From Candidatus Saccharimonadota bacterium (GTDB lineage: Bacteria; Patescibacteriota; Saccharimonadia; Saccharimonadales; Saccharimonadaceae), in contig JAFUBT010000009.1 in assembly GCA_017460065.1 (NCBI GenBank), positions 1 to 64,000 on the forward strand: a DNA stretch of 64,000 nt. Direction: 5' to 3'. This document shows, one piece after another, positions 41,820-52,735 of the stretch; the first letter of the stretch is position 1, and the number at the start of each line of letters is the position of its first letter. Position numbers and translations under genes: made by a program. The notes under the pieces are model-generated. The model worked only from the letters and a program-made list of their open reading frames with translations, was not told the DNA's origin and made no database searches.

Positions 41820-42998
41820 ATGGATAATAACGATGGTGGGATGAGTAGTGCGAGCCGTCAGCAGCGTACAGCGACGGAGTTGGCGCGCAAAAAGGTGCTT
41901 GAGGCCTACCAGGGGCGGGCGCAGGATTATCGGGTGCCTACGGAGACTTCGCCGGCGCCGCAAGTGAAGCAAGAAGATTGGAAGAAATACCATTCGGCGT
42001 GGCAGGATTATTATCAGAAGTATTATGGCGAGTATTACGGCAAAGCGGCGCGTGAATATGTCGCACGTGAGCGTTTGCGCATGGAACGGCAGATGCAAGA
42101 CAAGAAACGGCGCGAGCAGGAAATGACGCTAACCGCTCCGCAGGCGCCAGCGAACTTGGCGGCGCAAACGGAGAGTACCGAATCGAAACAGCTGCAGCAG
42201 GACTTTAAGTCACGGATTCAGGCGAAAGCCCGCAAGCGCGCCAAAGAAGTACGCAAATCCAAACATTTTATTCCTCTGACGATTGGGTTAATTGTACTGG
42301 TGTTTAGCCTATTATTGCAGTATAACCAAGTGATCGCGGCGAATATCATTGCTTATATTTCGCCGGGTAATAGCGAAGTGACCGAGATTACCGAGATAGA
42401 CCCAACGGTAGTGGTGGCAGTGCACGAGACGCCAACTCTAATGATCCCAAAACTGAACATTGAAGTGCCGATTAGCTTTGGTTCGCAGACCGATGTAAAT
42501 TCGATGAACGTAGCAATGGCGAATGGGGTGGCGAATTTCTCGATTCGAGGGGCTTCAGCGAAACCGGGGCAGATTGGAAATTTCGTAGTGTCTGGTCATT
42601 CGGCGGGAAACGTGTACGGAGCGAGCGACTATAAGTTTATCTTCTCCGGCTTGACGCGAATGGCAGAGGGGGACAAACTATACGTTGACTATGAGGGGGT
42701 GCGTTACACTTATCGCGTACAGGGCACGAAAGTGGTTGAACCAACCGACGTGCAGTCGCTAGTGAACATCGCGAACGATAATGAGGGAGTGCCGATGATT
42801 ACTTTGATTACTTGTACACCCTTGGGCACGTCGCGTTACCGCTTGCTGGTGTATGGCGAACAGATCAGTCCAAGCTACGAGAACGCGACTACTTCAGCGC
42901 CAACAGATGACGATGCGAGCGCTACGGAAATATCAATGCCAGCCAATCAGGATACGCCCTTTGAGGCGTTTTGGAAATGGTTAACCGGTCAAAATTAA
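41820..42998 (+). CDS. Sortase with long cytosolic tail
   Basis: 392 residues from ATG 41820. A charged Y/Q/K/R-rich cytosolic tail (1-147) is much longer than in usual sortases. The TM is about 150-176. The sortase domain starts near 205 (TPTLMIPKLNIEVPI). Catalytic His260 is in VSGHSAG, Cys332 in LITCTPLGTSRYRLLV, and Arg339 or Arg341 completes the triad. It should link LPXTG proteins to the wall; candidates are at 23000 (LPKTG) and 2493 (MPKTG). The class cannot be fixed by eye. It ends 12 nt from the convergent PEGA gene. Confidence 0.9.
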   Translation: MDNNDGGMSSASRQQRTATELARKKVLEAYQGRAQDYRVPTETSPAPQVKQEDWKKYHSAWQDYYQKYYGEYYGKAAREYVARERLRMERQMQDKKRREQEMTLTAPQAPANLAAQTESTESKQLQQDFKSRIQAKARKRAKEVRKSKHFIPLTIGLIVLVFSLLLQYNQVIAANIIAYISPGNSEVTEITEIDPTVVVAVHETPTLMIPKLNIEVPISFGSQTDVNSMNVAMANGVANFSIRGASAKPGQIGNFVVSGHSAGNVYGASDYKFIFSGLTRMAEGDKLYVDYEGVRYTYRVQGTKVVEPTDVQSLVNIANDNEGVPMITLITCTPLGTSRYRLLVYGEQISPSYENATTSAPTDDDASATEISMPANQDTPFEAFWKWLTGQN

Positions 42999-43010
42999 TA
43001 ATTGCAGAAA

Positions 43011-44585
43011 TTAAATAGTTAACTTGAGACGCTTGAGCGAGTAGACGTAAGTGGGGGCGCTGGCTGCTTCGTCGGTGGTTGCCTCGTCGGTGGCGTCTGG
43101 CGCTGTCTGTTCGTTCTGTTCGAAGAAGTAGAGCCACTCATTGTTGTTGGTGATAACAACGTGATCGGCTTTTTGAGCGTGGTTGATAATTTCGCGGCGG
43201 TTGTTGCCATCGAAGTCGCGGACAATAATTTTGTCGCCAGTGCTTTCCCAGAGCAGATAATTGTCGAGCCATTTGACGGTGGTACTAGTATCGAGTTCGA
43301 GGTCAAAATAGTCTTCGGTTTCGAGGTCGACAGTGGCGACGTCTTTGCCGGACCAGAAGGCGGCAATGCGGCTGCTGCCGTTGACGCTGACTGAGCTGGG
43401 GGTATAGCCGAGTTTTTCGTGCGTGATGACGCGTTTGAGAGTGGGGCTGTCGGTTTTTTGATAGCTGGGGTATTTGCCGGATACGACATAGATATTGTCG
43501 TTGAGCGCATATGCGAGCCATTCGTCGCCCCAGTAGGTGCCCATCGTAAAGACGATGTGGTCATCGTCTTTGAGCTCAAGGAACTGAACGGCGCCGTCTT
43601 CGCCGTCTTTATAAGTGTAAATGGCGCGCGGACTTGACTCTACGGCATCGTCTGCAGTGGTTTCGGCATCTGGTGTTTCAGTGGTCGATGCGTCGTCGTT
43701 CGCTGAAGTGGTGGCGGCTTTGGCGAGGTAGGCAACAGTATTGCCGTTCTGCGCAAAAGCTTCAACGCCTTGTGCGATGACAGTGGTGGGGTTTTTAGCG
43801 TCGTTGAGATCGAGGAGATAGAGTTTGTCACCTTCGAGGGCCCATAACTTAGAATCAGAACCGCTAAGGGCGTAGACTTGATTAAAGGCGAGATTGAATT
43901 TGCTGGTAAGGTTGATGGTTTTAGCAGCGTCATTAAGATCGAAGAGATACCAGTCGGTACGGTCTTCGTGTAGCCAACGCATGACGACTTTGTTGTTGTT
44001 GCTATTCCATGATTCGACTGCAAAAGCGCCTTGGCGGGCTTGTTCTGGAGTGACCTGGAGGGCCTGTGTGAGGCTGAGTTTTTTGTGGCTGGTCTCGCTG
44101 CCTTGGAGGCTAATGTAGTGAATGTTGGTATTGTCGGTCTCGGCTGTGAGTAAATGTTTATTATCGTTTGAGTAGGAAATTAATCGCAATGGCCTAAAGC
44201 TGTCGGTGGTGGTAATCTCCTGGTTGATGGGGAAGAGACGAACCCATTCGATGCGTGTGAGCAGGCCGGCACTGAGGTTGATGTGCTTTTGCCAGGTATC
44301 AAAGCCGGATTTGCTGACCTTAATATCGTGTTCGCCGCTGTTGATCATTTTGTTGACTTCGGTGAGCGACAGTAGTTGATTGCCGTCAATCTCGACGGTA
44401 GCACGACTGGGTTGTGAGGTAACTTGCAGAAGACCGGATTGTTCGAGCTTGCCTTTTTCATTAAAAGAGAAGCCCATGGCGATAAGCATCAGCACGGCAA
44501 CGATAGCCACGACGGCGATGCCCATGAAGATGTTGGTAGCGATAATGCGAGCGGAGCGAATCTTTTTCTTTCTTTGTTTGTCCAT
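43011..44585 (-). CDS. PEGA-domain membrane protein with propeller-like ectodomain
   Basis: 524 residues. Basic N-terminus, TM at about 15-39, then a PEGA domain (about 51-115) with QVTSQPSRATVEIDGNQLL and HDIKVSKSGFDTW. The remaining 400 residues contain repeated strands such as WLHEDRTDWYLFDLND and SKLWALEGDKLYLLDLND, suggesting a TolB/WD40-like beta propeller outside the cell. An acidic T/A/D-rich linker lies near 300-325. The function is unknown; surface or wall contact is plausible. A TATAAT lies 12 nt before the ATG, leaving a very short leader. Confidence 0.75.
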   Translation of the reverse strand: MDKQRKKKIRSARIIATNIFMGIAVVAIVAVLMLIAMGFSFNEKGKLEQSGLLQVTSQPSRATVEIDGNQLLSLTEVNKMINSGEHDIKVSKSGFDTWQKHINLSAGLLTRIEWVRLFPINQEITTTDSFRPLRLISYSNDNKHLLTAETDNTNIHYISLQGSETSHKKLSLTQALQVTPEQARQGAFAVESWNSNNNKVVMRWLHEDRTDWYLFDLNDAAKTINLTSKFNLAFNQVYALSGSDSKLWALEGDKLYLLDLNDAKNPTTVIAQGVEAFAQNGNTVAYLAKAATTSANDDASTTETPDAETTADDAVESSPRAIYTYKDGEDGAVQFLELKDDDHIVFTMGTYWGDEWLAYALNDNIYVVSGKYPSYQKTDSPTLKRVITHEKLGYTPSSVSVNGSSRIAAFWSGKDVATVDLETEDYFDLELDTSTTVKWLDNYLLWESTGDKIIVRDFDGNNRREIINHAQKADHVVITNNNEWLYFFEQNEQTAPDATDEATTDEAASAPTYVYSLKRLKLTI

Positions 44586-44729
44586 AAGTTATTAATAATT
44601 ATAGCATTATTGTTCAGGAAAATGTTTATGTTTAAATGCAGAAAAAGTTTGAATAAAAATTTTAAAATGCTTATTGATTTCTCTGAGCTTGTGTTTTAAG
44701 ATAACATTAGCAGGATAAAGCGAGGTAAA

Positions 44730-45812
44730 ATGGACGGAGTTAAGAGAATTTCGAGAAAAGGTGCGACAACGAACCATGCGAGTTCGATGGACCATCGCCG
44801 TCTGCAAAAGTCATCGACCTTAAACCGTCGTTTTGTGCGACGTCCAGTAGCGAAGGCTCAAACAGCTACTAAGGCTGCTCAGTCTGGACAAACCAAGAAG
44901 CAGACGCAGCGACAGGCGAGTAAAGCAGGTAGTGCACGTGCGATAGTAACAACTCCGCAAGTCACAAGGAAGGGTGGTTTGATTCAGCGGACAAAGCGGG
45001 TGCAGTTGAATCGCGTACAAGCGACAGGCGTACAGACGAAATCGACGCAAGCCATGCGACAGAAGACGCAAACCATGAAAAGCAAAACGACGGCTGGTGG
45101 ACAAAAAGGACAAGCTCGACAGATGCAGAACGCGAAACAAGTAAGCCAACAGCAGGATGTGGGGGTGCAGGATCATAAGTTACTAAAAGTAACGCGAGCA
45201 CGGATGAGCGCGCGGCAGGCGGCAGCACCGGTGCCGATTTCGTCGCAAGAAATGAAGGATCGTGCAATTCAGCAAGCCCTGCAACGTATGCAGAGCGCCG
45301 AAAAGACCAAGGCTGATTTTGGCCAGCCCAAAGAAAAGAAACTGCATTTTTGGCAGAAAAAGAGTTTTGTGGCGGCAGCCAGTATGGCAATTATCTCGAT
45401 TGCTTTGTTGGGGTATTTGGTGAGCTTAAACTTGCCGGATTTATCGGTACGTGTTGCAGCAATGCAAGCGGGTATCGCAAACGCATATCCGAGTTATGTG
45501 CCGAGTAATTATCGTCTGGATGGCCTCGTGAAGGAAGAGAACGGTCGTATTACCATGAACTTCCGCAATGATATCGGCAAAAACTTTACGCTGACCGAAG
45601 AGAAATCTAGTTGGGATTCAGCAGCGGTGCTGGCGAATTACGTGAAGAAAAACTGGGGCGATGACTATTCGATTGCGAAAGGTCAAGGTTTGACGATTTA
45701 TGTGTCGAACTCGAAGGCTGTCTGGGTGAATGGTGGTGTATTGTATATAGTTGACGGTGAAGCTGCAGAGCTTAATTCGAGTGATTTGCACGATATTGCC
45801 GTCAGCCTATAA
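44730..45812 (+). CDS. Membrane protein with polybasic tail and DUF4367-like domain
   Basis: 360 residues. Residues 1-208 are cytosolic, disordered and extremely rich in K, R, Q, T and A, with almost no acidic residues before about 140. The TM is about 213-232. The ectodomain (233-360) has YPSYVPSNYRLDGLV and NAKAVWVNGG-type strands, matching DUF4367. The polycation could bind nucleic acid or acidic membrane on the inner face. GAGG lies 5 nt before the start. Pgi follows after 21 nt. Confidence 0.65.
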   Translation: MDGVKRISRKGATTNHASSMDHRRLQKSSTLNRRFVRRPVAKAQTATKAAQSGQTKKQTQRQASKAGSARAIVTTPQVTRKGGLIQRTKRVQLNRVQATGVQTKSTQAMRQKTQTMKSKTTAGGQKGQARQMQNAKQVSQQQDVGVQDHKLLKVTRARMSARQAAAPVPISSQEMKDRAIQQALQRMQSAEKTKADFGQPKEKKLHFWQKKSFVAAASMAIISIALLGYLVSLNLPDLSVRVAAMQAGIANAYPSYVPSNYRLDGLVKEENGRITMNFRNDIGKNFTLTEEKSSWDSAAVLANYVKKNWGDDYSIAKGQGLTIYVSNSKAVWVNGGVLYIVDGEAAELNSSDLHDIAVSL

Positions 45813-45833
45813 GCCTAAAAGAACGGAGGAAAA

Positions 45834-47096
45834 ATGATTGATTTCAAGTGTAATCTTGGGAAATTTGTTGATACTTCGGAATATGACGCAAAATTAGCTG
45901 AGGCGCGTAACTATGTCGCCAGAGCGCAACAGGATGCATTTGGTGGCTGGGTGAATCTGCCTATACGCTACGACCGTGAAGAATTTGCGCGGATTAAGCA
46001 AGCGGCGGCTCGGATTCAGGCCGATTCAAAATACTTGGTATGTATTGGTATTGGCGGTAGTTATTTGGGGCATCGGGCGGTGATTGAGGCTTTAGGCGGC
46101 GAACGAGGTAAGACGAAGATTTTGTATGCAGGCAATTCACTTAGCGCGCGCGCGTTGGGGGCGGTCTTAGCGGAAATTGGCGAGGATGATTTTTCGGTCA
46201 ACGTGATTTCAAAATCTGGTACGACAACTGAACCGGCCGTGGCTTTTCGGGTGCTGAAGCAAAAACTGATTGCTAAGTACGGCGAAGAGGGGGCGGTAAA
46301 GCGGATTTATGCCACAACCGATGCCGTGAAGGGCGCATTGCACGACGAGGCACAGGCGAAAGGCTATGAGTGCTTTGTAGTGCCAGATAATATAGGCGGA
46401 AGATATTCGGTTTTGACGGCGGTGGGCTTGTTGGCGATTGCCGCGGCCGGTTTTGATATTGATGCGTTAATGGATGGCGCAGAAGAGGAGCGCGCGGCGG
46501 TAATTTCGGATGGCGGCAAAGCGGCGGAGTATGCGGCGTTGCGCAACGTGTTGTTGGCGCAAGATTATAATATTGAGATTATGGCGAACTTTGAGCCACA
46601 GTTTGCGCAGTTTAACGAGTGGTGGAAACAATTATTTGGTGAGAGCGAGGGTAAGGATGGGCGGGGAATTTACCCGGCGAGCGTGGTCAATTCAACGGAC
46701 CTGCATTCGATGGGGCAATATATTCAGGAGGGGCGGCGAAACCTATTCGAAACTTTCGTTGAGATTGCGGCGGATTATGCTGCTCTACAAGTACCGCAAT
46801 CGCACGATGACTTGGATGGCCTGAGTTATCTGGAAGGCAAGGAGCTGGACTACATAAATAAGACAGCGAATGCAGCGACACGAGAGGCGCATTTGGCGGG
46901 CGGTGTGCCGGTGTTAGAAATTGTCATGCCGGAGCTTAGCGAGCGTGCCATGGGTGGATTGATTTACTTTTTTGAAATGAGTTGTGCCTTGAGTGCCTAT
47001 GCGCTAGGGGTAAACCCGTTTGACCAGCCGGGAGTTGAAGCGTACAAAAGACGGATGTTCGAATTGCTTGGCAAGCCGGGTTACGAGCAGGTTTAG
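45834..47096 (+). CDS. pgi: Glucose-6-phosphate isomerase
   Basis: 420 residues. CIGIGGSYLGHRAVIEAL and SKSGTTTEPAVAFRVLKQKL are the sugar-phosphate loops and QYIQEGRRNLFETF holds the conserved active-site block. It interconverts glucose-6-P and fructose-6-P. GGAGGAAAA precedes the ATG. With eno next door it is one of only two central-carbon enzymes in the window. Confidence 0.95.
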   Translation: MIDFKCNLGKFVDTSEYDAKLAEARNYVARAQQDAFGGWVNLPIRYDREEFARIKQAAARIQADSKYLVCIGIGGSYLGHRAVIEALGGERGKTKILYAGNSLSARALGAVLAEIGEDDFSVNVISKSGTTTEPAVAFRVLKQKLIAKYGEEGAVKRIYATTDAVKGALHDEAQAKGYECFVVPDNIGGRYSVLTAVGLLAIAAAGFDIDALMDGAEEERAAVISDGGKAAEYAALRNVLLAQDYNIEIMANFEPQFAQFNEWWKQLFGESEGKDGRGIYPASVVNSTDLHSMGQYIQEGRRNLFETFVEIAADYAALQVPQSHDDLDGLSYLEGKELDYINKTANAATREAHLAGGVPVLEIVMPELSERAMGGLIYFFEMSCALSAYALGVNPFDQPGVEAYKRRMFELLGKPGYEQV

Positions 47097-47103
47097 GGGG
47101 TAA

Positions 47104-48402
<1,299 letters not shown>

Positions 48403-48558
48403 TGAATGCCTCTTTCTCCCTTAATGCCTCACAATTCGAAAGTTTCTTATCTGCTAACTATTATAGCATAAGCAAAATTGATATATTTTGTATGTTTTTG
48501 CAAGAAACTATGTTATATTTTTAAGCAGAAGCATTTTTTGAAGGAGGAGAATTTTCCC

Positions 48559-48885
48559 ATGGCCACAAAGACCGCCGCGAAAAAAACCACAACTAGCCGT
48601 AAGACTGCCGCGAAAAAGACCACTGCACGCAAGAATGCTAGTCGCATGCCAATGTATTTGACGAAAGAGAAATACCCAAATGAGCACCAGGTCACTGGTA
48701 AATACAAGTTCTTTTATTGCTTGTTTGCTTTGACGACGATTATCTTTGCCGTTTTGGCAGTGTGGCTGTTTGTTTTTTCGAGCGAAATCTTGAATAAGTA
48801 TGAATCGATTGAGGCTTGTGCTCGTACGCATGGTGCCACTTGCGAAGTCCGCATTAACGACGACAGTGTAAACGTGGAGGAATAA
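48559..48885 (+). CDS. Histone-H1-like tail fused to a membrane segment
   Basis: 108 residues from ATG 48559, which has AAGGAGGAGA 8 nt upstream. Residues 2-29 repeat KTAAKKTT-type units, as in bacterial histone-H1-like or AKKT-rich proteins. Residues about 58-80 (FALTTIIFAVLAVWLFVF) form one TM. A short ectodomain has two cysteines (EACARTHGATCEV) that could form a disulfide. A DNA-binding tail tied to the membrane is one reading; ribosome or lipid binding is another. The next gene starts 8 nt later, so they form an operon. Confidence 0.65.
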   Translation: MATKTAAKKTTTSRKTAAKKTTARKNASRMPMYLTKEKYPNEHQVTGKYKFFYCLFALTTIIFAVLAVWLFVFSSEILNKYESIEACARTHGATCEVRINDDSVNVEE

Positions 48886-48893
48886 TACTTAGG

Positions 48894-50987
48894 ATGGGCG
48901 ACGAAGATTTTGGCTTGGGCGGAACGGCGGATGCCGCCGCCCAGCCAAAGCCAGTCGAGATGTCGACGGATGAAGAGGCGCGGGCTGAAGAGGCGTTCGT
49001 AGATGACGCCGAAGACAAGGTGTTTAATCCTTTCGTAGAAGAGGAGGAGATACCGCAAACTGAAGAAGCTATTTTAACTGAAGCGGATATGGAGATTCCG
49101 GGGGCAGTCGGGTCCGGTAAGCTGGAAACGATTGTACCAAATAATCCAATTAATAACGAAGAGACTCTCGGTCGGGAGCGGAATGTTGATATGGGTGCTA
49201 CAAAGTTAGAGGATTTGCAGTCCGATATTGATATTCGACCAGATCAGCAGGAGGAAGGAATGGCTGCTAAGGGTGAGTCAATAAAAGTAAATATAAGAAA
49301 GAGGGAGGCTATGCAACCAGAACAGGGCGCAGACAAAACAGAGGCAAACCGAGATTTGTCGGCAGAGATGGATAATCTGCTTAATGGAGATAACAACGAT
49401 ATTACGGCTGATGAGGTCGAAGGGCCTACGTCTTGGGTTGATGTTGTAAAAAATACAACACCAAAGACAAAACCAGCAGCTAAAGAGACTTCTGTGACAG
49501 CGCAGCCGAATACGCCAGCTCCTACTGGCGATTTGGCCAACGGGGCCAAAGAAGACCCCGCAAATTTAGAGCAGACTAGCGAAGCCGCTGAGGTGCAGCC
49601 GAAGAAGAAAAAGAAAACTGGTTTAGTGTTAGCGATTGTATTTGTAATACTACTGTTGTGTGGCGGCGTAGCGGCGATTTTGTATTATAACTGGCATGAA
49701 TCGAAGGACAAGATGTTCAGCGATGCAATGTCGAAGCTGCTGCTGGTTGATAACGCAGACGGTAAGCTCACGAGCACGGCGAATGGCTTGGGCTTGCATA
49801 GCTTGAAGGGTGTGACCAATATCGGCTACAAAGATGTCGCCGAGTACTCAGAGGACGATTATTACCCGGCAAAAGTTGGCAGTAATGCGAATTTCGAGCT
49901 TAGTATTAATGGTTTAAACGCTGCTGCCAAGATTACCACGGCCGAACGATATAATGATGATTCCGAGACGAGTAATGACGTCGAGGCAAGTTATATTGAG
50001 GGCGGGAAGGTGTATTTGCGGCTCAATAAGTTGGACGCGTCGGGAATCCTGAATGCTGTAACGGGTATAGGTGTTACGGCGGAAGAGGAAACGGAAGACG
50101 GTGTGGCTGCAGTAGAAACAGAATACGATACCTTTAAGAAGCAATACGAAGCAGTTGCCGAAAATGCCGTAATCGGGCAGTGGATTGAAATTTCGGATGA
50201 AGCCCTAAAGGAAACGCTGGGTGATATTTATCAGAACGACTACATTAGCTGCGTAACGAATAACTTTGAGAAAGCGAGCGCTGAGGTTAAGCAGAAAATG
50301 CTTGATGCTTATCGCGAAAATAGTTTCCTCAGCGTAAGCGACCGGGTGGATAATCTAAACGGCGCCAAAAGTGGGCTGGCTTACTATGAAGCGATAATTG
50401 ATAAGGAAAAGGCGAAAGCGTTTGCAAAGGCCGTTGAAGATATTGATGTGGCGCAGGACATTGAAAAGTGTTTTGAGAGTGCCGAAGAACAAGATTCGAC
50501 TGAAGCGACAAATGATGCTGCTGGTTTGGAATCCGTCGAAGATGAGATAGGCAGTTTGGATGAGACGATTACGACGGAATTAGACATGGACTGGGCCGAT
50601 AAGGTACACGTGTATCTTGGGATTAAGCCTTGGACGCACGAATTAAGTCATGTCGTGATGACGGGCGAAAATGATACACGGAGTCTCACGGCTAACTTTG
50701 ACTTGGGCTATGAGGCCGTGACGGTAGCGGCACCAAGTGACGCCAAGACCATTAAGGGGATCTTTGAGACGATATTTGAAGAGCAGAAGAAACTAGCTTT
50801 GGATAATCCAGAGTTTTATGTCCAGATGATTTGCGAGGGCGATACTTCTGAAAGTTGTCCGACCGAGGCTCAGGCTGAATTAACTGAACTCGAAACGGCT
50901 AGCTTTGATGAGTATTGGGCTGCGTTCCAAGACAGTTTGACTAGTAAGAGTACCGTAGCAGAAGAAGAGGTAGTTTTGGCCGAGTAG
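48894..50987 (+). CDS. Large single-TM surface protein, unknown
   Basis: 697 residues. The N-terminal 236 are cytosolic, acidic and disordered. A KKKKK stop precedes the TM at about 243-264. The ectodomain of over 400 residues begins WHESKDKMFSDAMSKLLLVD and looks mainly helical with strand pairs. Cysteine pairs (ISCVTNN, IEKCFES; ICEGDTSESCPT) may form disulfides. GGAGG lies 12 nt upstream, at the end of the H1-like gene, so the two are cotranslated. I know no family name for it; the overall design recurs in the window (20-60 kDa ectodomain on one TM). Confidence 0.65.
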   Translation: MGDEDFGLGGTADAAAQPKPVEMSTDEEARAEEAFVDDAEDKVFNPFVEEEEIPQTEEAILTEADMEIPGAVGSGKLETIVPNNPINNEETLGRERNVDMGATKLEDLQSDIDIRPDQQEEGMAAKGESIKVNIRKREAMQPEQGADKTEANRDLSAEMDNLLNGDNNDITADEVEGPTSWVDVVKNTTPKTKPAAKETSVTAQPNTPAPTGDLANGAKEDPANLEQTSEAAEVQPKKKKKTGLVLAIVFVILLLCGGVAAILYYNWHESKDKMFSDAMSKLLLVDNADGKLTSTANGLGLHSLKGVTNIGYKDVAEYSEDDYYPAKVGSNANFELSINGLNAAAKITTAERYNDDSETSNDVEASYIEGGKVYLRLNKLDASGILNAVTGIGVTAEEETEDGVAAVETEYDTFKKQYEAVAENAVIGQWIEISDEALKETLGDIYQNDYISCVTNNFEKASAEVKQKMLDAYRENSFLSVSDRVDNLNGAKSGLAYYEAIIDKEKAKAFAKAVEDIDVAQDIEKCFESAEEQDSTEATNDAAGLESVEDEIGSLDETITTELDMDWADKVHVYLGIKPWTHELSHVVMTGENDTRSLTANFDLGYEAVTVAAPSDAKTIKGIFETIFEEQKKLALDNPEFYVQMICEGDTSESCPTEAQAELTELETASFDEYWAAFQDSLTSKSTVAEEEVVLAE

Positions 50988-51004
50988 CCTAGCTTGAAGT
51001 CTAA

Positions 51005-51037
51005 CTCAAAATACCCGCCACTGAGGTGGGTATTTTG
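51005..51037 (+). terminator. Rho-independent terminator
   Basis: AAAATACCCGCC and GGTGGGTATTTT pair around ACTGA. Confidence 0.8.
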
Positions 51038-51058
51038 ATGCGGTATAATAAGATAAGC

Positions 51059-52345
51059 ATGAAGATAACGATGACGGAGCGCCAGAAAGAGCATCTTAAA
51101 GAACTGCCGGCCGAACCGGGGGTGTATTTCCATAAAAACCGCGCAGGGGAAGTGATTTATGTTGGCAAAGCGGCCATTCTGAAGAATCGGGTGCGACAGT
51201 ATTTTCAGTCGCCAGAACGAAAAGATGCAAAGACGCGGGCGTTGGTGGCAGAGATTGATTATACTGATTGGATAGTAGTGGACACCGAAATGGATGCTTT
51301 GTTCCTCGAGAGTGAAATGATTAAGCGTTATATGCCCAAGTGGAATATTTTGTTGCGCGATGATAAGACGGTCAGCTATGTACGCATCGATATGAAATCT
51401 GAGATACCTTACGTCTCAATGACGCGAAACCCAGATGATGATGGAGCGGAATATTTCGGGCCGTATTATGGTAAAACGGCAATTACGCGGGCTTTGCGAA
51501 TTTTGCGCAAGATATTTCCTTATTACGACCGACCGTATACTGGCCGTAAGACCTTGAATACGGATTTAGGCTTGACACCGGGGATTGAGGTCGGCAAAGT
51601 GACGCCAAAAGAGTATAAAGCGAGCTTACGGAGGTTGATTAGCTACCTGAAGGGTAACCGCAAGAAGTTGATTCGGGAAATTGAAAAACAGATGTATGAG
51701 GCCGCCGCTGTGGGTGATTATGAGCAGGCGGTAGTACTGCGCAACCAGTTTTTTGGCTTGAAGGGGATCAATACGAAGATTGTTTTCTCGGATAAGGAAT
51801 TTCTGGACATTTCGAGCGATCAAGCGTTGCAGGAGTTGCAGGAGGTGCTGAACCTAGCAAAAGTGCCAGTGCGCATTGAAGGCTTTGATATTAGCCATCA
51901 GTCCGGAATGAATGCGACTGGTTCGATGGTATGTTTTATTAATGGTGTAGCGGATCGGACAAAATATCGGCGTTTTAAGTTGCGAAAGCAGCAGAACAAT
52001 GACACTGAGAGTATGCGTGAAGTAGTGACGCGACGTTTGCGCCATCTGAAAGACTGGGGACGACCGGACTTGATTGTGCTGGATGGCTCGGTGGGACAGT
52101 TGTCTGCGGTGTATCCTGAATTGTCGGCGGAGGGCATTGCGGTGATTGGGCGCGACAAGAGTGGCGACCATGGAAGAAATGCGCGCGTGCGGATTGTAGT
52201 ACCGTGCGACGATGGACAATACGAGATGTTAGAACTGGCCAAAGATGGGCATTTAGCAAAACTAATTGCACGGATTGATGATGAGAGCCATCGCTTTGCA
52301 ATCCAATACCATATTTTACTAAAACGGAAAAATGCCCTAAAATAA
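51059..52345 (+). CDS. uvrC: Short UvrC-type excinuclease
   Basis: 428 residues. The GIY-YIG nuclease is at the N-terminus (PGVYFHKNRAGEVIYVGKA), a UVR region in the middle (EAAAVGDYEQAVVLRNQFF) and the RNase-H-like nuclease at the C-terminus (EGFDISHQSG, PDLIVLDGSVGQLSAV). The C-terminal helix-hairpin-helix pair is missing and the four cysteines of the iron-sulfur site are absent (YDRPYTGRKTLN region). TATAAT at 51044-51049 lies 9 nt before the ATG, a very short leader. Confidence 0.88.
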   Translation: MKITMTERQKEHLKELPAEPGVYFHKNRAGEVIYVGKAAILKNRVRQYFQSPERKDAKTRALVAEIDYTDWIVVDTEMDALFLESEMIKRYMPKWNILLRDDKTVSYVRIDMKSEIPYVSMTRNPDDDGAEYFGPYYGKTAITRALRILRKIFPYYDRPYTGRKTLNTDLGLTPGIEVGKVTPKEYKASLRRLISYLKGNRKKLIREIEKQMYEAAAVGDYEQAVVLRNQFFGLKGINTKIVFSDKEFLDISSDQALQELQEVLNLAKVPVRIEGFDISHQSGMNATGSMVCFINGVADRTKYRRFKLRKQQNNDTESMREVVTRRLRHLKDWGRPDLIVLDGSVGQLSAVYPELSAEGIAVIGRDKSGDHGRNARVRIVVPCDDGQYEMLELAKDGHLAKLIARIDDESHRFAIQYHILLKRKNALK

Positions 52346-52353
52346 GGATAAGT

Positions 52354-52731
52354 ATGATAAAGCGACAGATCCTAACATTTCTACTGCGCTGGCTGTTGTC
52401 GAGCATTGCAATGTATATTTGTATTGTTTGCTTTGCGGAATTTAAAGAGGGTCATGAGTACTTGCAGAATTCGTGGCAGTACTATGCAATGGCCGGCTTG
52501 GTGTTTGCGTTGATTAACAGTTTCGTGCGACCAATTGTGACGATTTTTGCCTTGCCGGTGCTTTTTATTACGCTAGGAATTTTCACCATTATTATTAATG
52601 CGGCAATGGTGGCGTTAACGATATGGATTATGCCAAATGTAACGATCAGCTTTTGGGGGGCAGTGGGTGGCTGCATAGTAATCTCGATATTCAATTACCT
52701 TGTCAATTTAGTGTTGCCTGATGTAAAATAG
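52354..52731 (+). CDS. YvlD/phage-holin-4-like membrane protein
   Basis: 125 residues with four TM segments. SFVRPIVTIFALPVLFITLG and NAAMVALTIWIMPNVTISFW are typical of the Phage_holin_4_2 (YvlD) family. Despite the name it is a common chromosomal membrane protein and no phage genes are near. AAGGA lies 5 nt before the start, inside the short gap after uvrC. Confidence 0.8.
   Translation: MIKRQILTFLLRWLLSSIAMYICIVCFAEFKEGHEYLQNSWQYYAMAGLVFALINSFVRPIVTIFALPVLFITLGIFTIIINAAMVALTIWIMPNVTISFWGAVGGCIVISIFNYLVNLVLPDVK
52724..52729 (+). promoter_or_regulatory. Leaderless promoter of secG
   Basis: TAAAAT ends 6 nt before the ATG at 52736, within the end of the preceding gene. Confidence 0.5.
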
Positions 52732-52735
52732 GACT

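Noticed and set aside
52354-52731. Phage holin hit as a sign of a prophage
   Set aside because: The Phage_holin_4_2/YvlD family is common in chromosomes, and no phage structural or integrase gene is nearby.
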